Source: Kibdelosporangium philippinense
GTDB taxonomy: Bacteria > Actinomycetota > Actinomycetes > Mycobacteriales > Pseudonocardiaceae
Assembly (NCBI RefSeq): GCF_021390435.2
Contig: NZ_JAJVCN010000004.1
Span: 1,530,501-1,594,500, forward strand
Reading direction: 5' to 3'
Length of the DNA: 64,000 nt
Part shown: one piece after another, positions 16,185 to 25,420 of the stretch
Layout of the letters: every line of letters starts with the position of its first letter
Numbering within the stretch: the first letter of the stretch is position 1
The notes under the pieces: generated by a model
What the model was told of the DNA's origin: nothing
What the model saw: only the letters and a program-made list of their open reading frames with translations
The model's database searches: none
Translations under genes and position numbers: made by a program

Positions 16185-18560
16185 ATGCAGCGTGCGAAGT
16201 ATCAGGGGATGTCGGATCGGGCGCTGGGACGCCTGCCCGTCCAACTGACCAGCTTCGTCGGCCGGCGGCGCGAGGTGTCCGAGGTGCGACGCCTGCTGTC
16301 CAAGTCGCGGCTGGTGACTTGCACCGGGCCAGGTGGGGTGGGCAAGACACGGCTGGCGTTGCAGGTCGGCGCTCAGTGCCAGCGGGCGTTTCCCGACGGT
16401 GTCTGGCTTGTCGAGCTAGCCGGTCTCAACGAAGCGCAACTGGTCGCCGACGCCGTCGCCGATGCCTTCGGGCTCGCCGACCATCGGGCCGATCCGACCG
16501 TCCGGTTGGAGGAGTACCTCCACGACCGGCACTTGTTGCTGGTGCTCGACAACTGCGAGCATCTGGTGGACGCCTGTGCGATGCTCGTGGCCAGGCTGCT
16601 GGTGGCGGCACCCCGGCTGCACGTCCTGGCGACCAGTCGGCAGGTTCTGCAGGTGGACGGTGAGCAGCTTTTTCCCGTGCCGCCGTTGACGATCATCCCG
16701 GCGGAAAGGGCCATCGACGGCAGGAAGCTCCTCACCTCGGACGCGGTCACCCTGTTCACCGACCGGGCGGGCGCCGCAGTGCTCGGCTTCCAGCTCACCC
16801 CAGAAAACCTGCCGACGGTGCATGCCATCTGTCGACGGCTCGATGGTATCCCGCTGGCCATCGAACTGGCCGCCGTCCAGTGCCGCGCGTTCGGGCCGAA
16901 GGCGATGCTGGCGCGCCTCGACGACGCATTCGCGCTGCTGAACTCCGGGCGTGGCGGGGGCGAATCCAGACACCGGACCCTGGAGACCGCGATGGCGTGG
17001 AGCCATCGCCTGTGCACCCCGGCCGAGCAGCGGATGTGGGCGCGGCTGTCGGTGTTCGCCGACGACTTCAATCTCGATGCCGCCGAAGCCGTGGGCTCGG
17101 GGAACGGGATCGACCGGGCCGAGGTGGAAGAACTTACTGCCGGCCTGGTCGAGAAGTCTATTGTTATCCGGGCCGACGGGCCCGGTGAGCGGGAAGCGCG
17201 GTTCCAGCAACTGGTCATCGTCCGGCAGTACGGAGGCTCCCAGCTGGCCCTGTCCGGTGAGGAGATCGCGGTCCGCAAACGGCACTTGGCCTACTACCGC
17301 GACCTGATCAATCGCGGCGAGACCGCGTACTTCCACCCTGGCGAGGTCGCGTGGTTCACTGAGTTGCGTCGCGAACACAGCAACCTCCGGGCCGCGCTCG
17401 AGTTCTGCCTTGCCGATCGCGCTCGCGCACCCGTTGCCCTGGACATCGCCGCCCGGCTGTGGCCCTATTGGTATGCCTGCGGGTTGTTCCGCGAGGGGGC
17501 ACTGTGGTTGCGCCGAGCTCTTGCGGCCGCCCCGGAACCGAACCCGCTGCGTGCCAAAGCGCTGGCGGCGTGCGCGCTCCTGGTGCAGTACTGTGGCAAT
17601 CACGACGAGGCCGCGACCATGTTCGAGCTGGCCGAACAGTTCGGGGACACCACCATCAGCGCGGAGGCCGACTGGTGTGCGGCCCTGCGTGCCGTTCACC
17701 GCGGCGACACGCGGACAGCCTTCACGCTGCTTGATCGGTCGTTGGTCAGATTCCGTGCGGTGTCCGACATGGCGGGCGTCTACCGCACGTTCATAGTGCA
17801 TGGCATCGCCGCGTTCGACATCGCGCCCGAAGAGGGGAAAGTGTCTGTGGAGCAGGCGCGTGCCCTGGTCGAGCTGTCGGGAGCCGACTGGTCGAAGACC
17901 ATTGTGCTGCGGATTCTCGGCCGCTACCGACTCGCCGACGGGGCGCTCCCCGAGGCGGTGGTCCTGTTCGAGGAGGCTCTGTCGCTGGCCTGGCATACCT
18001 ATGACCTGCGGACGATCGGGCGGTGCGTCGAGGGGCTGGGGTGGTGTGCTTCGGGGACGGGCCACCACGAGCGGGCGGCGCTACTGTGGGGCGCGGCCGA
18101 GACGGTGGTGCAGCTCGCCGGTGTCGTGCCGGAGTATCCGCACATCGCCAAGCGCTTCGCCCGCCACGAGCAGGCCACCCGGAAGGCGCTCACCGAGCGC
18201 CGGTTTGCGGCAGCCTTCGCCCGGGGCAAGGCGATGTCACCCGCTGAAGTGGTCGAGTTCGTGCTGGACAAGGCGGCAGAGGCGCCAGTTCCCACCGGGG
18301 AGACGGTCCAGCTCACCCGTCGCGAGACGGAGATCGCCCGGCTGGTGGGTGAAGGGCTGACGAACAAGCAGATCGCCGCTCGGCTCGTCATCGCCCAGCG
18401 CACCGCCGAGGGTCATGTCGAGCGCGTCCTGGCCAAGCTGGGCTTCCGATCACGAGTCGAGATCGCGGCCTGGATCAACGGCCTGTCGGCGACGCCTGAC
18501 CCGGCCGGGGCGCAGCCGCCGTGGGAACCAGGCTCGACGGCCTGCGATACGGGGTTCTAG
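16185..18560 (+). CDS. NB-ARC/LuxR transcriptional regulator
   Basis: 791 residues. Near the N-terminus is an AfsR-like NB-ARC NTPase: LTSFVGRRREVSEVRRLL, Walker A TGPGGVGKTR, Walker B LLLVLDNCEHLVDACAML, and GIPLAIELAA. A helical repeat region follows (about 400-690), and the C-terminus is a LuxR helix-turn-helix (LTRRETEIARLVGEGLTNKQ, RTAEGHVERVLAKLGF). The gene starts 27 bases after the ATP-grasp gene on the same strand and likely regulates or is cotranscribed with it. Its TAG stop forms the first bases of the right 17-bp inverted repeat. Confidence 0.9.
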   Translation: MQRAKYQGMSDRALGRLPVQLTSFVGRRREVSEVRRLLSKSRLVTCTGPGGVGKTRLALQVGAQCQRAFPDGVWLVELAGLNEAQLVADAVADAFGLADHRADPTVRLEEYLHDRHLLLVLDNCEHLVDACAMLVARLLVAAPRLHVLATSRQVLQVDGEQLFPVPPLTIIPAERAIDGRKLLTSDAVTLFTDRAGAAVLGFQLTPENLPTVHAICRRLDGIPLAIELAAVQCRAFGPKAMLARLDDAFALLNSGRGGGESRHRTLETAMAWSHRLCTPAEQRMWARLSVFADDFNLDAAEAVGSGNGIDRAEVEELTAGLVEKSIVIRADGPGEREARFQQLVIVRQYGGSQLALSGEEIAVRKRHLAYYRDLINRGETAYFHPGEVAWFTELRREHSNLRAALEFCLADRARAPVALDIAARLWPYWYACGLFREGALWLRRALAAAPEPNPLRAKALAACALLVQYCGNHDEAATMFELAEQFGDTTISAEADWCAALRAVHRGDTRTAFTLLDRSLVRFRAVSDMAGVYRTFIVHGIAAFDIAPEEGKVSVEQARALVELSGADWSKTIVLRILGRYRLADGALPEAVVLFEEALSLAWHTYDLRTIGRCVEGLGWCASGTGHHERAALLWGAAETVVQLAGVVPEYPHIAKRFARHEQATRKALTERRFAAAFARGKAMSPAEVVEFVLDKAAEAPVPTGETVQLTRRETEIARLVGEGLTNKQIAARLVIAQRTAEGHVERVLAKLGFRSRVEIAAWINGLSATPDPAGAQPPWEPGSTACDTGF

Positions 18561-18574
18561 TAGTGCTTTGTTAG
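18558..18574. repeat. Right copy of the 17-bp inverted repeat
   Basis: TAGTAGTGCTTTGTTAG is the exact reverse complement of 13285-13301. It lies about 46 bases upstream of the IS701-like transposase start and may be that element's left end. Confidence 0.8.
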
Positions 18575-19573
18575 GTGTGTCGTTGACCCTGTTCCAGGTG
18601 TTGTCTGATCGACTTGTGGTGTGACTCCGGAAGAGATGGAGCAGATCCGGCCGCGGCTGGAGGCGTTCGCCGCGGAACTGCAGCGCGTTGGGCAAGACCG
18701 GTAACTGCCAGATCGGGGTCAGCGTGCACGCGGTCACCGACTGGGCGTCCGCGGCGATCGACTGGCGACTGTTCCTGCCGGAATCCTGGGACGACACCAC
18801 CACCACCGATACGCAGGATGCCGCGGAGATTCGTCGGCGCCGGGCGCGGTGCAAGATCCCGGATGCGGTGCGGCATCGGGAAAAGTGGCGGCTGGCGCTG
18901 GACATGCTCGATGAGATCCGCACCCTCACGGCCGCCGGTGGGTGGGGCCTGGCCGATCGCCCGGTCGTTGCCGACGCTGGCTACGGCGACGCCACCGGCT
19001 TCCGTCTCGGTCTGGCTGAGCGGGGCCTGGCCTACGTGGTCGCGGTCAAGCCGACCACCAGCGCCTACCCGGCTGACGCCGTGCCGGAGTTGCTGCCCTA
19101 CCCGCCGGGCAGAGGCCGACGCCCCGTCCCGCGCTACCGCGACGCGCCCACCAATCTCAAGGCGCTGATCCTGGCGGCCGGACGAGCGGCAGGCAAACGA
19201 GTGACCTGGCGACAAGGCTCGCGCAAGACCCCAGGTAACCCGACCGCCGCGCTACGTTCCCGGTTCATCGTGCTGCGGGTCCGCCCGGCCAACCGGGACA
19301 TTCCCCGCAACGCTGATGGAAGCCTGCCCGAGTGCCGGCTGATCGCCGAATGGCCACCGCGCGAGCCCGAGCCCACCGACTACTGGCTGTCCAACCTCCC
19401 GGTCAACGCCCGCCCGCGCGACCTGGTGCGTCTGGCCATGTCGGCGTACGGACTCATGTGACCAGCCACGTACGGGTTAATGTGTCCACTTTGTAGCGTG
19501 TCGGGGTGTCGGTACGCGCTGGTGATCGTCAAGCTGTCGTGCGACCTGGCGGGTGTGTATAGGGACGGCACTG

Positions 19574-21040
19574 GTGATCTTGGACGAGGAGCGGTGGGCG
19601 GAGCTGCGTCGCTTCCGTGGCTTGTATGAGTCCGGCGCGATGAGCATCTCTGCGATCGCGCGGGAGACCGGGCTGCACCGGCAGACTGTCCGCAAATACC
19701 TGGCCAGCGACGCGCGGCCAGGACCGCCGCGAGGCAGCAGCCGCAAGGGGACCCGCACGCCGGTGATCGCCGCGATGGCGCCGGTGATCGATGCGTGGCT
19801 GCGCTCAGAGCTGCTGCTGAAAGGCACGGTTATTCACGAGCGGCTGGTCGAGCAGTACGGGTTCACCGGCAACTATCAGCGCGTCAAGCTGTATTTGCAG
19901 GAGGCCCGTCCCAGGATCGCGGCCGAGCTGGGTATCGCCCCGGACGAGCTGGGGCTCCTGCACCGCCGGTTCGAGGTGATCCCAGGCGCGCAGGCCCAAG
20001 TGGACTGGGGGGACGAGGGTCAGATCCTCGCGCATGTCGGCATTCCGAAGGTCTACTCGTTCCACATGACCTTGTCCTATTCACGCGACCCGTTCTGCTG
20101 CTTTACCACCAGTCAGGACCTGGAGACCTTCTTCGCCTGCCATCGCCGGGCGTTCGAGCACTTCGGCGGGGTGCCTCGGGCGATCGTCTACGACCGCACC
20201 AAGACCGTGGTGCGTCGGCATGTCGCCCCAGGCAAGGCCGTTCCGTTGCATCCGGAAGCCGTGGCGTTCGCCGGGCACTACGACTTCGACATCGACGTGC
20301 TGGCCGCATACCGCCCGACCGGCAAGGGCCGGGTCGAGCGCCAAGTCGCGATCGTGCGCGATCACGTCCTGGCCGGTCGTGGGTTCGCCAGCCTGGAGGA
20401 GATGGACTCGGCGTTCACCGCCTGGGTCCCGTTGCGGCGCAAGCGCGTCCACAGCACGCACGGCGAGGTCATCGGCCACCGCGCCGCCCGTGACCACTCG
20501 GCCCTGCACCCAATCCCAGTCAGTCCGTATCTGGTCACGCAGCGGCATCTGCGGCACGTCGGCAAGGACTGCCTGGTCGCGTTCGACGCCAGCCTTTACT
20601 CAGTTCCTGCCCGCAAGGTCCGTCACCGCCAGCTGGTCGAGATCCGCGCCACCGCCGACACCATCAGCCTGCATGCCACATCCATCGACGCGGCCACGAC
20701 CGGCAACCTAGCCGACGGCACCCTGCTGGCCGTCCATCCCCGGGCCACGACCAGAGGCCAGCGGGTCGTCGACGAAACCCATTGGGACGGTCTGCCCGAC
20801 GGCCACACCCGCGCGGTTACCACCAGCATCGAGGACGACGACCACGACGGGAAGGTCATCCCGCTGCGGCCCAATACCGCGCCTGAACAGTCGTGGCCCC
20901 GGTCACTGGAGGCGCTGCTCACCCGCACCGCCGCCGCACAGATCAAGGTCGAACACCGCCCGCTGTCGGTCTATGAACAACTCACCGGCACCGGACCCAG
21001 CAGGACCACAGCACTACCGCAGACGAAGGATCACCGTTGA
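19574..21040 (+). CDS. istA: IS21 transposase IstA
   Basis: About 488 residues from GTG 19574 (an in-frame GTG at 19553 is possible). The N-terminal helix-turn-helix is SISAIARETGLHRQTVRKYL. The DDE integrase core shows AQVDWGDEGQI (first Asp), IVYDRTKTVV (second Asp) and GKGRVERQVAIVRDH (Glu). The C-terminal part binds the terminal repeats. It is the complete length for IstA. It catalyses DNA strand transfer together with the IstB ATPase encoded immediately downstream. Confidence 0.93.
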   Translation: MILDEERWAELRRFRGLYESGAMSISAIARETGLHRQTVRKYLASDARPGPPRGSSRKGTRTPVIAAMAPVIDAWLRSELLLKGTVIHERLVEQYGFTGNYQRVKLYLQEARPRIAAELGIAPDELGLLHRRFEVIPGAQAQVDWGDEGQILAHVGIPKVYSFHMTLSYSRDPFCCFTTSQDLETFFACHRRAFEHFGGVPRAIVYDRTKTVVRRHVAPGKAVPLHPEAVAFAGHYDFDIDVLAAYRPTGKGRVERQVAIVRDHVLAGRGFASLEEMDSAFTAWVPLRRKRVHSTHGEVIGHRAARDHSALHPIPVSPYLVTQRHLRHVGKDCLVAFDASLYSVPARKVRHRQLVEIRATADTISLHATSIDAATTGNLADGTLLAVHPRATTRGQRVVDETHWDGLPDGHTRAVTTSIEDDDHDGKVIPLRPNTAPEQSWPRSLEALLTRTAAAQIKVEHRPLSVYEQLTGTGPSRTTALPQTKDHR

Positions 21041-21807
21041 ACGAGCTGGTCACCACCCGCATCCGCTCCACCGCCACCCGGCTCGGCCTGAACCACCTGC
21101 CCAGCCAGCTCGACACCTTCGCCCGCCGCGCCGAGGACAACCAGATGGGATACCTCGAGTTCCTCGACCTGGTCCTGGAAGAGGAAGCCGCCGTCCGCGA
21201 CGAACGCCGCTTCCGCAGCGCCCTGCGCCTGTCGAAACTGCCGCACCACAAGACCCTGGACGACTACGACTTCTCCTTCCAGCCCGAGCTGGATCCGCGG
21301 AAGATCAAAGACTTGGCCACGCTCTCGTTCATTGAGGACAAAGGCAACGCCGCTCTGCTCGGGCCGCCCGGAGTCGGGAAAACACACATCGCCGTCGCTC
21401 TCGCGGTCGCTGCCTGCCGCGCCGGCTACACCGTCTACTTCACCACCCTGGACGACATGGTCCGCCGCCTGAAAGCCGCCGACGCGATCGGACGGCTCAC
21501 CAGCACTCTGCGCACCTACCTACGGCCCAACGTCCTCGTGATCGACGAGGTGGGCTATCAGCCCCTCGAACGCGCCGAAGCCAACCTGGTCTTCCAGGTT
21601 ATTTCGAAGCGCTACGAGAAAGGCTCCGTCATTCTGACCTCGAATAAGAACTTCGGGGAATGGGCCCAAGTCTTCAGCGACGAGGTCCTCGCCACCGCGA
21701 TCCTCGACCGGCTCCTGCACCACTGCGACGTCATCCCCATCAACGGCCCCAGCTACCGGCTGAAGAACCGACTCGCCGCCATCACGGACACCGCCACCGT
21801 CGCTTGA
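21037..21807 (+). CDS. istB: IS21 helper ATPase IstB
   Basis: 256 residues from TTG 21037, which overlaps the istA stop (TTGA), indicating translational coupling. It is a DnaC/DnaA-like AAA+ ATPase: Walker A LLGPPGVGKTHIAVALA, Walker B NVLVIDEVGYQPL, sensor VILTSNKNFGEW and the C-terminal RLKNRLA. IstB remodels target DNA and activates IstA. The gene appears intact, so this element may still be mobile. Confidence 0.93.
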   Translation: MNELVTTRIRSTATRLGLNHLPSQLDTFARRAEDNQMGYLEFLDLVLEEEAAVRDERRFRSALRLSKLPHHKTLDDYDFSFQPELDPRKIKDLATLSFIEDKGNAALLGPPGVGKTHIAVALAVAACRAGYTVYFTTLDDMVRRLKAADAIGRLTSTLRTYLRPNVLVIDEVGYQPLERAEANLVFQVISKRYEKGSVILTSNKNFGEWAQVFSDEVLATAILDRLLHHCDVIPINGPSYRLKNRLAAITDTATVA

Positions 21808-22227
21808 CACCTGGACACATCAGTTCGTACTCACCTGGACACATCACCGGATACGCCGACAGGCCAAGATCCGCTGGCACATCGAACACGACTACCGGGA
21901 ACTCAAAGATGGTCTCGGCCTGGACCACTTCGAGGGCCGCAGCTATCTGGGCTGGCTTACGGGCACTCGGGTTCAACCTCCACAACCGGCCAGAAGTCGC
22001 GGCGACTGGTGCCTTGCGGCTAGGACCCGACGGGTATGACGCACCACAATTCTGGCGCGCTGGTCGTGGCGGCCATGCGCCGTTGGCACCCTTGGGCCGT
22101 CGCAAAGTCCAGGCTTCCTCAGCATCAGCCACCGCCCCAGCCGCAGACCCCGCGCGGGTGGCCTGCCAGGCAGGGCACTGCAAAGTTCGGTGTGCCGCGG
22201 ACCCGGTGAACGTAAGTGGTCACCGTA

Positions 22228-23478
22228 CTAGGCGACCTCACTGAGTGCCTTGTCGAGGATTTCCAGCCCTAGCGCCAGTTCGTCCTCGGTGGCTGTCAGC
22301 GGCGGCGCGACCCGGAAAACCCCGCCCATCCCTGGCAACTGGACGATGTTCATGTGCAGACCGAGTTCGAGGCAACGCCGGGTGACGCGTGCGTCGATCT
22401 GATCGGAACTCTGCGGGTCGGCGGCCAGTTCGAGGCCCACAAGCAGGCCGCGACCTCGCACATCGCCAACGATCGGGTGCCGTTCGGCGATCTCCATGAG
22501 CCCAGCCCGCAGGAACGCCCCAAGTTTCGCGGCGCGCTCGTCCAGCCGATCCCTGATCAGCACATCAAGCACGGTATTGCCCACGGCGGCAACCAAGGGA
22601 TCGGAGACGTGCGTGGTGAAGAACAGGAACTTCCGATCGTGCGCTTCCTGCTCGATTTCGGCGCTCGTGACCACGGCCGCGAGTGGGAGACCGGCGCCGA
22701 GCGTCTTGGAGAGCGTGAGGATGTCCGGAACGATGCCGTCACGTTCGAACGCGTACCAGTTTCCGGTGCGACACAGCCCGGTCTGTGCCTCGTCGATGAT
22801 CATCAGCATCCCTCGCTCCCGGCACTTCACCCGCAACGCGGCGAAATATCCGACAGGCGGCTCGACGAGCCCGCCAGCGCTCAGAATTGGTTCGACGATG
22901 CACGCCGCGAGGCTGCCGACCGACTGAACGTCGATCATGTCGAAAGCCAGGTCCAATTGCCGTTGCCAGTCGACGTTGCTCGGCGTCGGGATGGCGAAGT
23001 TGCCTGGCGCGGCCGGTCCGTAACCCTTGCGGCCCGCGGCATAGGTGGCGCTCGCCGCGGCCTGCGTCATGCCGTGCCAGGACCGGGCGAAGGAGACGAT
23101 TTCGTGCTTGCCGGTCACCAGTTTGGCCATTCGGATGGCGGCCTCGTTCGACTCGGCGCCGGTCGTCAGCAGCAGGACCTTCTCCAGCGGCGCTGGCAAG
23201 GTATCCGCCAGCCGGCGTGCCAGATCCACGACCGGACGGCTGACCATGCCGCTGAACAGGTGATCCAGCGTCGCCACCTGGCGCTGCACGGTGTCGACGA
23301 TGTCCGGATGCGAGTGCCCGAGAATCGCGCTCATCTGGCCGGAGGTGAAGTCGAGGATCCGGCGGCCGTCCTGCGTGAACAGGAAACTGCCCGCCGCGCG
23401 GTCGATGATCTCCGGGGTGAACGAGCCCGGTCCAGCATAGCGGATCAGGTGCCGGTCGACGTCTGTCCAGAAGGCCAT
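22228..23478 (-). CDS. Class III PLP aminotransferase, 2,2-dialkylglycine decarboxylase-like
   Basis: 416 residues, full length for fold-type I class III enzymes. The N-terminal sequence RILDFTSGQMSAILGHSHPD and LDHLFSGMVSRPVVDLARRL closely follow dialkylglycine decarboxylase. The PLP lysine is in LTLSKTLGAGLPLAA and the cofactor Asp in LMIIDEAQTGLCRTG. It would decarboxylate or transaminate a dialkylglycine or an omega-amino acid using pyruvate as acceptor; which reaction is not decided by sequence. No regulator or transporter is adjacent, so the gene is isolated. Confidence 0.8.
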   Translation of the reverse strand: MAFWTDVDRHLIRYAGPGSFTPEIIDRAAGSFLFTQDGRRILDFTSGQMSAILGHSHPDIVDTVQRQVATLDHLFSGMVSRPVVDLARRLADTLPAPLEKVLLLTTGAESNEAAIRMAKLVTGKHEIVSFARSWHGMTQAAASATYAAGRKGYGPAAPGNFAIPTPSNVDWQRQLDLAFDMIDVQSVGSLAACIVEPILSAGGLVEPPVGYFAALRVKCRERGMLMIIDEAQTGLCRTGNWYAFERDGIVPDILTLSKTLGAGLPLAAVVTSAEIEQEAHDRKFLFFTTHVSDPLVAAVGNTVLDVLIRDRLDERAAKLGAFLRAGLMEIAERHPIVGDVRGRGLLVGLELAADPQSSDQIDARVTRRCLELGLHMNIVQLPGMGGVFRVAPPLTATEDELALGLEILDKALSEVA

Positions 23479-23543
23479 ACCCCGACGCTAGGCGCGGCCC
23501 TCCGGCCGTGTCCATGTCATAATTCCGCCTCCTGTGGGGGCGT

Positions 23544-23593
23544 GCCGTGAAGGCCACCCTCGCGGCGTTGAACGCGTCTATCTCGGCCCTCAC
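23544..23593 (+). repeat. 50-bp intergenic repeat, copy 1
   Basis: Begins GCCGTGAAGGCCACCCTCGC and ends CTCGGCCCTCAC; about 43/50 bases match copy 2 at 23732-23781. The ends GTGAAGGCC and GGCCCTCAC are complementary with one mismatch, so each copy can fold into a hairpin. Confidence 0.6.
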
Positions 23594-23731
23594 GGTGTTC
23601 GACGCCAGTGCTAGGAACTCAACCAAAGTCCACGGGCGGACCGCTCTCGAACACCTCGGGTCCACTATGGACAGAAAGCGGCCTCACCAGTCACACAGGT
23701 CACACCAGGCCCACTTATCACGGGGTGGCAC

Positions 23732-23781
23732 GCCGTGAAGGCCACCCTCGCGGCGTTCAACGCACCCAACTCGGCCCTCAC
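23732..23781 (+). repeat. 50-bp intergenic repeat, copy 2
   Basis: Same orientation as copy 1, 188 bases away. Between 23479 and 23940 I see no other gene, only these two copies and non-coding sequence. Confidence 0.6.
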
Positions 23782-23947
23782 ACCACAAACGTGCAATGTC
23801 CGCAACCGGCGCGTGCCAGGCGCAGGTGTTCTCAGGTCAGCGGCCTGTATCCGGTCAAGTTTCGGCCAAGGCCGGGTCTTGAGTTCCTGGCATTGGCATT
23901 CGACGCCACAGAACAGGCCCTGACGAACAGTCGTACCGAATGCAGGA

Positions 23948-24207
23948 TGGACCTGAACGTCGGCCACTTGCAGCAGTCCACCGCGTCCGCGATCACCGGC
24001 GCCACGCTGCAGTTCTCCCTCGATGGTGGCGCGAGCTGGCAGAACGCTTCGGTTGCGGCGCAGGGTAAGGGTGCGTACCGGGCATCGTTCTTGGCCGAGT
24101 CGCCCGATTTCCGGGGTGTCCATGTCGACCTACGGGTCAGTGCGACGGACGCGAATGGCGGCCAGATCACCGAAACCCTGTCCCGCGCCTTCAAGACCTT
24201 CGACTGA
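23948..24207 (+). pseudogene. Subtilase-type peptidase C-terminal domain remnant
   Basis: The frame ends with ATLQFSLDGGASWQNASVAA, then VDLRVSATDANGGQITETLS and RAFKTFD. This is the beta-sandwich C-terminal domain found behind S8 peptidase domains in secreted actinomycete proteases. No protease domain, signal peptide or credible start precedes it; sequence upstream of about 23940 does not resemble the family. I read it as the 3' stub of a deleted gene. Its stop lies 12 bases before the sedolisin-like gene. Confidence 0.55.
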
Positions 24208-24219
24208 CCGGGGGAATCA

Positions 24220-25360
24220 ATGAACAGTCGGATAATCGCGGCGGTCGTCGGCGTGCTCACGAGCCTCGCCGTCGTGCCTGCCGCCAACGCGAGCCCCGCG
24301 CTACGGGCCGCATGTGCCGAACCCGCGCCGGGTTCGGTTCGTTGCCTTGCCATGTACGGAGCCGCGGCCGGTTTGCAGGACGAGGTGTACGGCTTGGGTG
24401 CAGACGATCTCGCTGCGGCGTACAACCTTCCGCCGACACCTGGTGCGGACACGACGATCGCCATTTCCATCGCGTACGACGCACCGAATCTGGAAGCCGA
24501 TCTCAACCAGTACCGCCAGGAGTTCGGCCTGCCGGAGTGCACGACTGCCAACGGGTGCTTCCGTAAGGTCAACCAGCGCGGTGACGCGACTCCCTTGCCC
24601 GCGGCCAACTTCGGCTGGGCAATCGAGTCCACATTGGATGTCTCGATGGTCTCGGCGGCTTGTCCCGTCGTGCAAGATCCTTGTGGTCGAAGGCGACAGC
24701 CCCGGCTACGCGGACTTGGCGCAGACAGTGGACACTGCGGTCCGGCTTGGCGCGAAGGTCGTGTCGAACAGCTACGGCGCAAGGGAAAACGGTCTGGCGC
24801 TGTCCTATGCGCGTAGCTATGACCGTACGGATGCCACGATCGTCGCGGCATCTGGCGACAGTGGCTTCACGGCAGCGTCTTACCCGGCCGTCTTCGGCTC
24901 GGTTGTCGCCGTCGGTGGGACGACGCTGTTCAAGGACGAGTTCTCGCCCCGAGGATGGACGGAAATCACCTGGCAGCTCAGTGGCAGCGGCTGCTCGGCC
25001 TACGTTACGAAACCCAAGTGGCAGAAGGACAAGAGCTGCGGCAAGAGGGTGACTGCAGACATCTCGGCTGCCGCGGACAACATCGCGATCTATTTCGCCG
25101 AAGCCGGGGGATGGTTGACGACAGCGGGCACGAGTGCGTCCTCGCCGTTCATCGCTGGCCTTTACGGCCGTGTCGGCGCCAAACCGGCGCCTGGCGCGTT
25201 GTATCAGCAGGCCAGTGCGCTGTTCGACATCACGGTCGGCGCCAACGACCGTGACGGCAGCGGCACCAAATGCGGTGGCGACTACCTGTGCAACGCGCAA
25301 CCCGGCTATGACGCCCCGACGGGCCTTGGTACGCCCAACGGGCTGGCAGCCTTCAAGTAA
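24220..25360 (+). pseudogene. Secreted sedolisin (S53) family peptidase with a frameshift
   Basis: The gene starts with a signal peptide (MNSRIIAAVVGVLTSLAVV...NAS). The first frame runs to AIESTLDVSMVSAACP, carrying the catalytic Glu and Asp of S53 enzymes. At about 24665-24667 one extra G (tgtccc-g-tcgtgc) shifts the frame. The next frame continues the family sequence as CKILVVEGDSPGYADLAQTV, with oxyanion Asp in VAASGDSGF and the catalytic Ser in GTSASSPFIAGL. Without the extra base the protein is about 380 residues. Either a recent mutation or a base-call error; the product as written is truncated and inactive. Confidence 0.8.
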
Positions 25361-25366
25361 CCGGTG

Positions 25367-25396
25367 AAATGCCAGCGGGTTCGCCCGCTGGCATTT
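25367..25396. terminator. Strong bidirectional terminator hairpin
   Basis: Perfect 13-base arms AAATGCCAGCGGG / CCCGCTGGCATTT with a TTCG tetraloop. It lies between the convergent peptidase and TetR genes; the A/T-rich stem ends supply a U-run in both directions. Confidence 0.88.
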
Positions 25397-25420
25397 GACC
25401 TTTGTAGTCATTCATCAAGG

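Larger units (their letters stand above)
19439..21861 (+). mobile_element. Intact IS21-family insertion sequence
   Basis: 2,423 bp. The termini are TGTCGGCGTA (19439-19448) and its exact complement TACGCCGACA (21852-21861), with further similarity inward; repeats of the type CCTGGACACATCA lie inside the right end. It is flanked by the 5-bp direct repeat GGCCA (19434-19438 and 21862-21866), a target duplication in the size range of IS21. It carries istA and istB with a 4-base overlap. Removing the element and one GGCCA restores the reading frame of the IS701-like transposase exactly. Confidence 0.92.
18621..22000 (+). pseudogene. IS701-family transposase, internally deleted and split by IS21
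   Basis: The N-terminus reads VTPEEMEQIRPRLEAFAAEL from GTG 18621, then jumps at about 18690 to GKTGNCQIGVSVHAVTDWAS in another frame. Roughly 100 residues normally lying between are missing. The DDE core follows (VVADAGYGDATGFRLGLAER, YVVAVK) up to RDLVRLA at 19438. After the IS21 insertion the frame resumes exactly at 21867 with KIRWHIEHDYRELKDGLGLD and HFEGRSYLGW, the conserved IS701 C-terminal region. The similarity is lost soon after about 21960, so the right end is gone. The element is inactive. Confidence 0.8.

Noticed and set aside
16416..18068. 550-codon open frame on the minus strand opposite the LuxR/NB-ARC gene
   Set aside because: No recognisable motif and lies entirely within a well-supported gene on the other strand.
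23479..23940. Short plus-strand open frames beginning VKATLAA
   Set aside because: They arise from the 50-bp repeat and run into unrelated sequence; no conserved protein.
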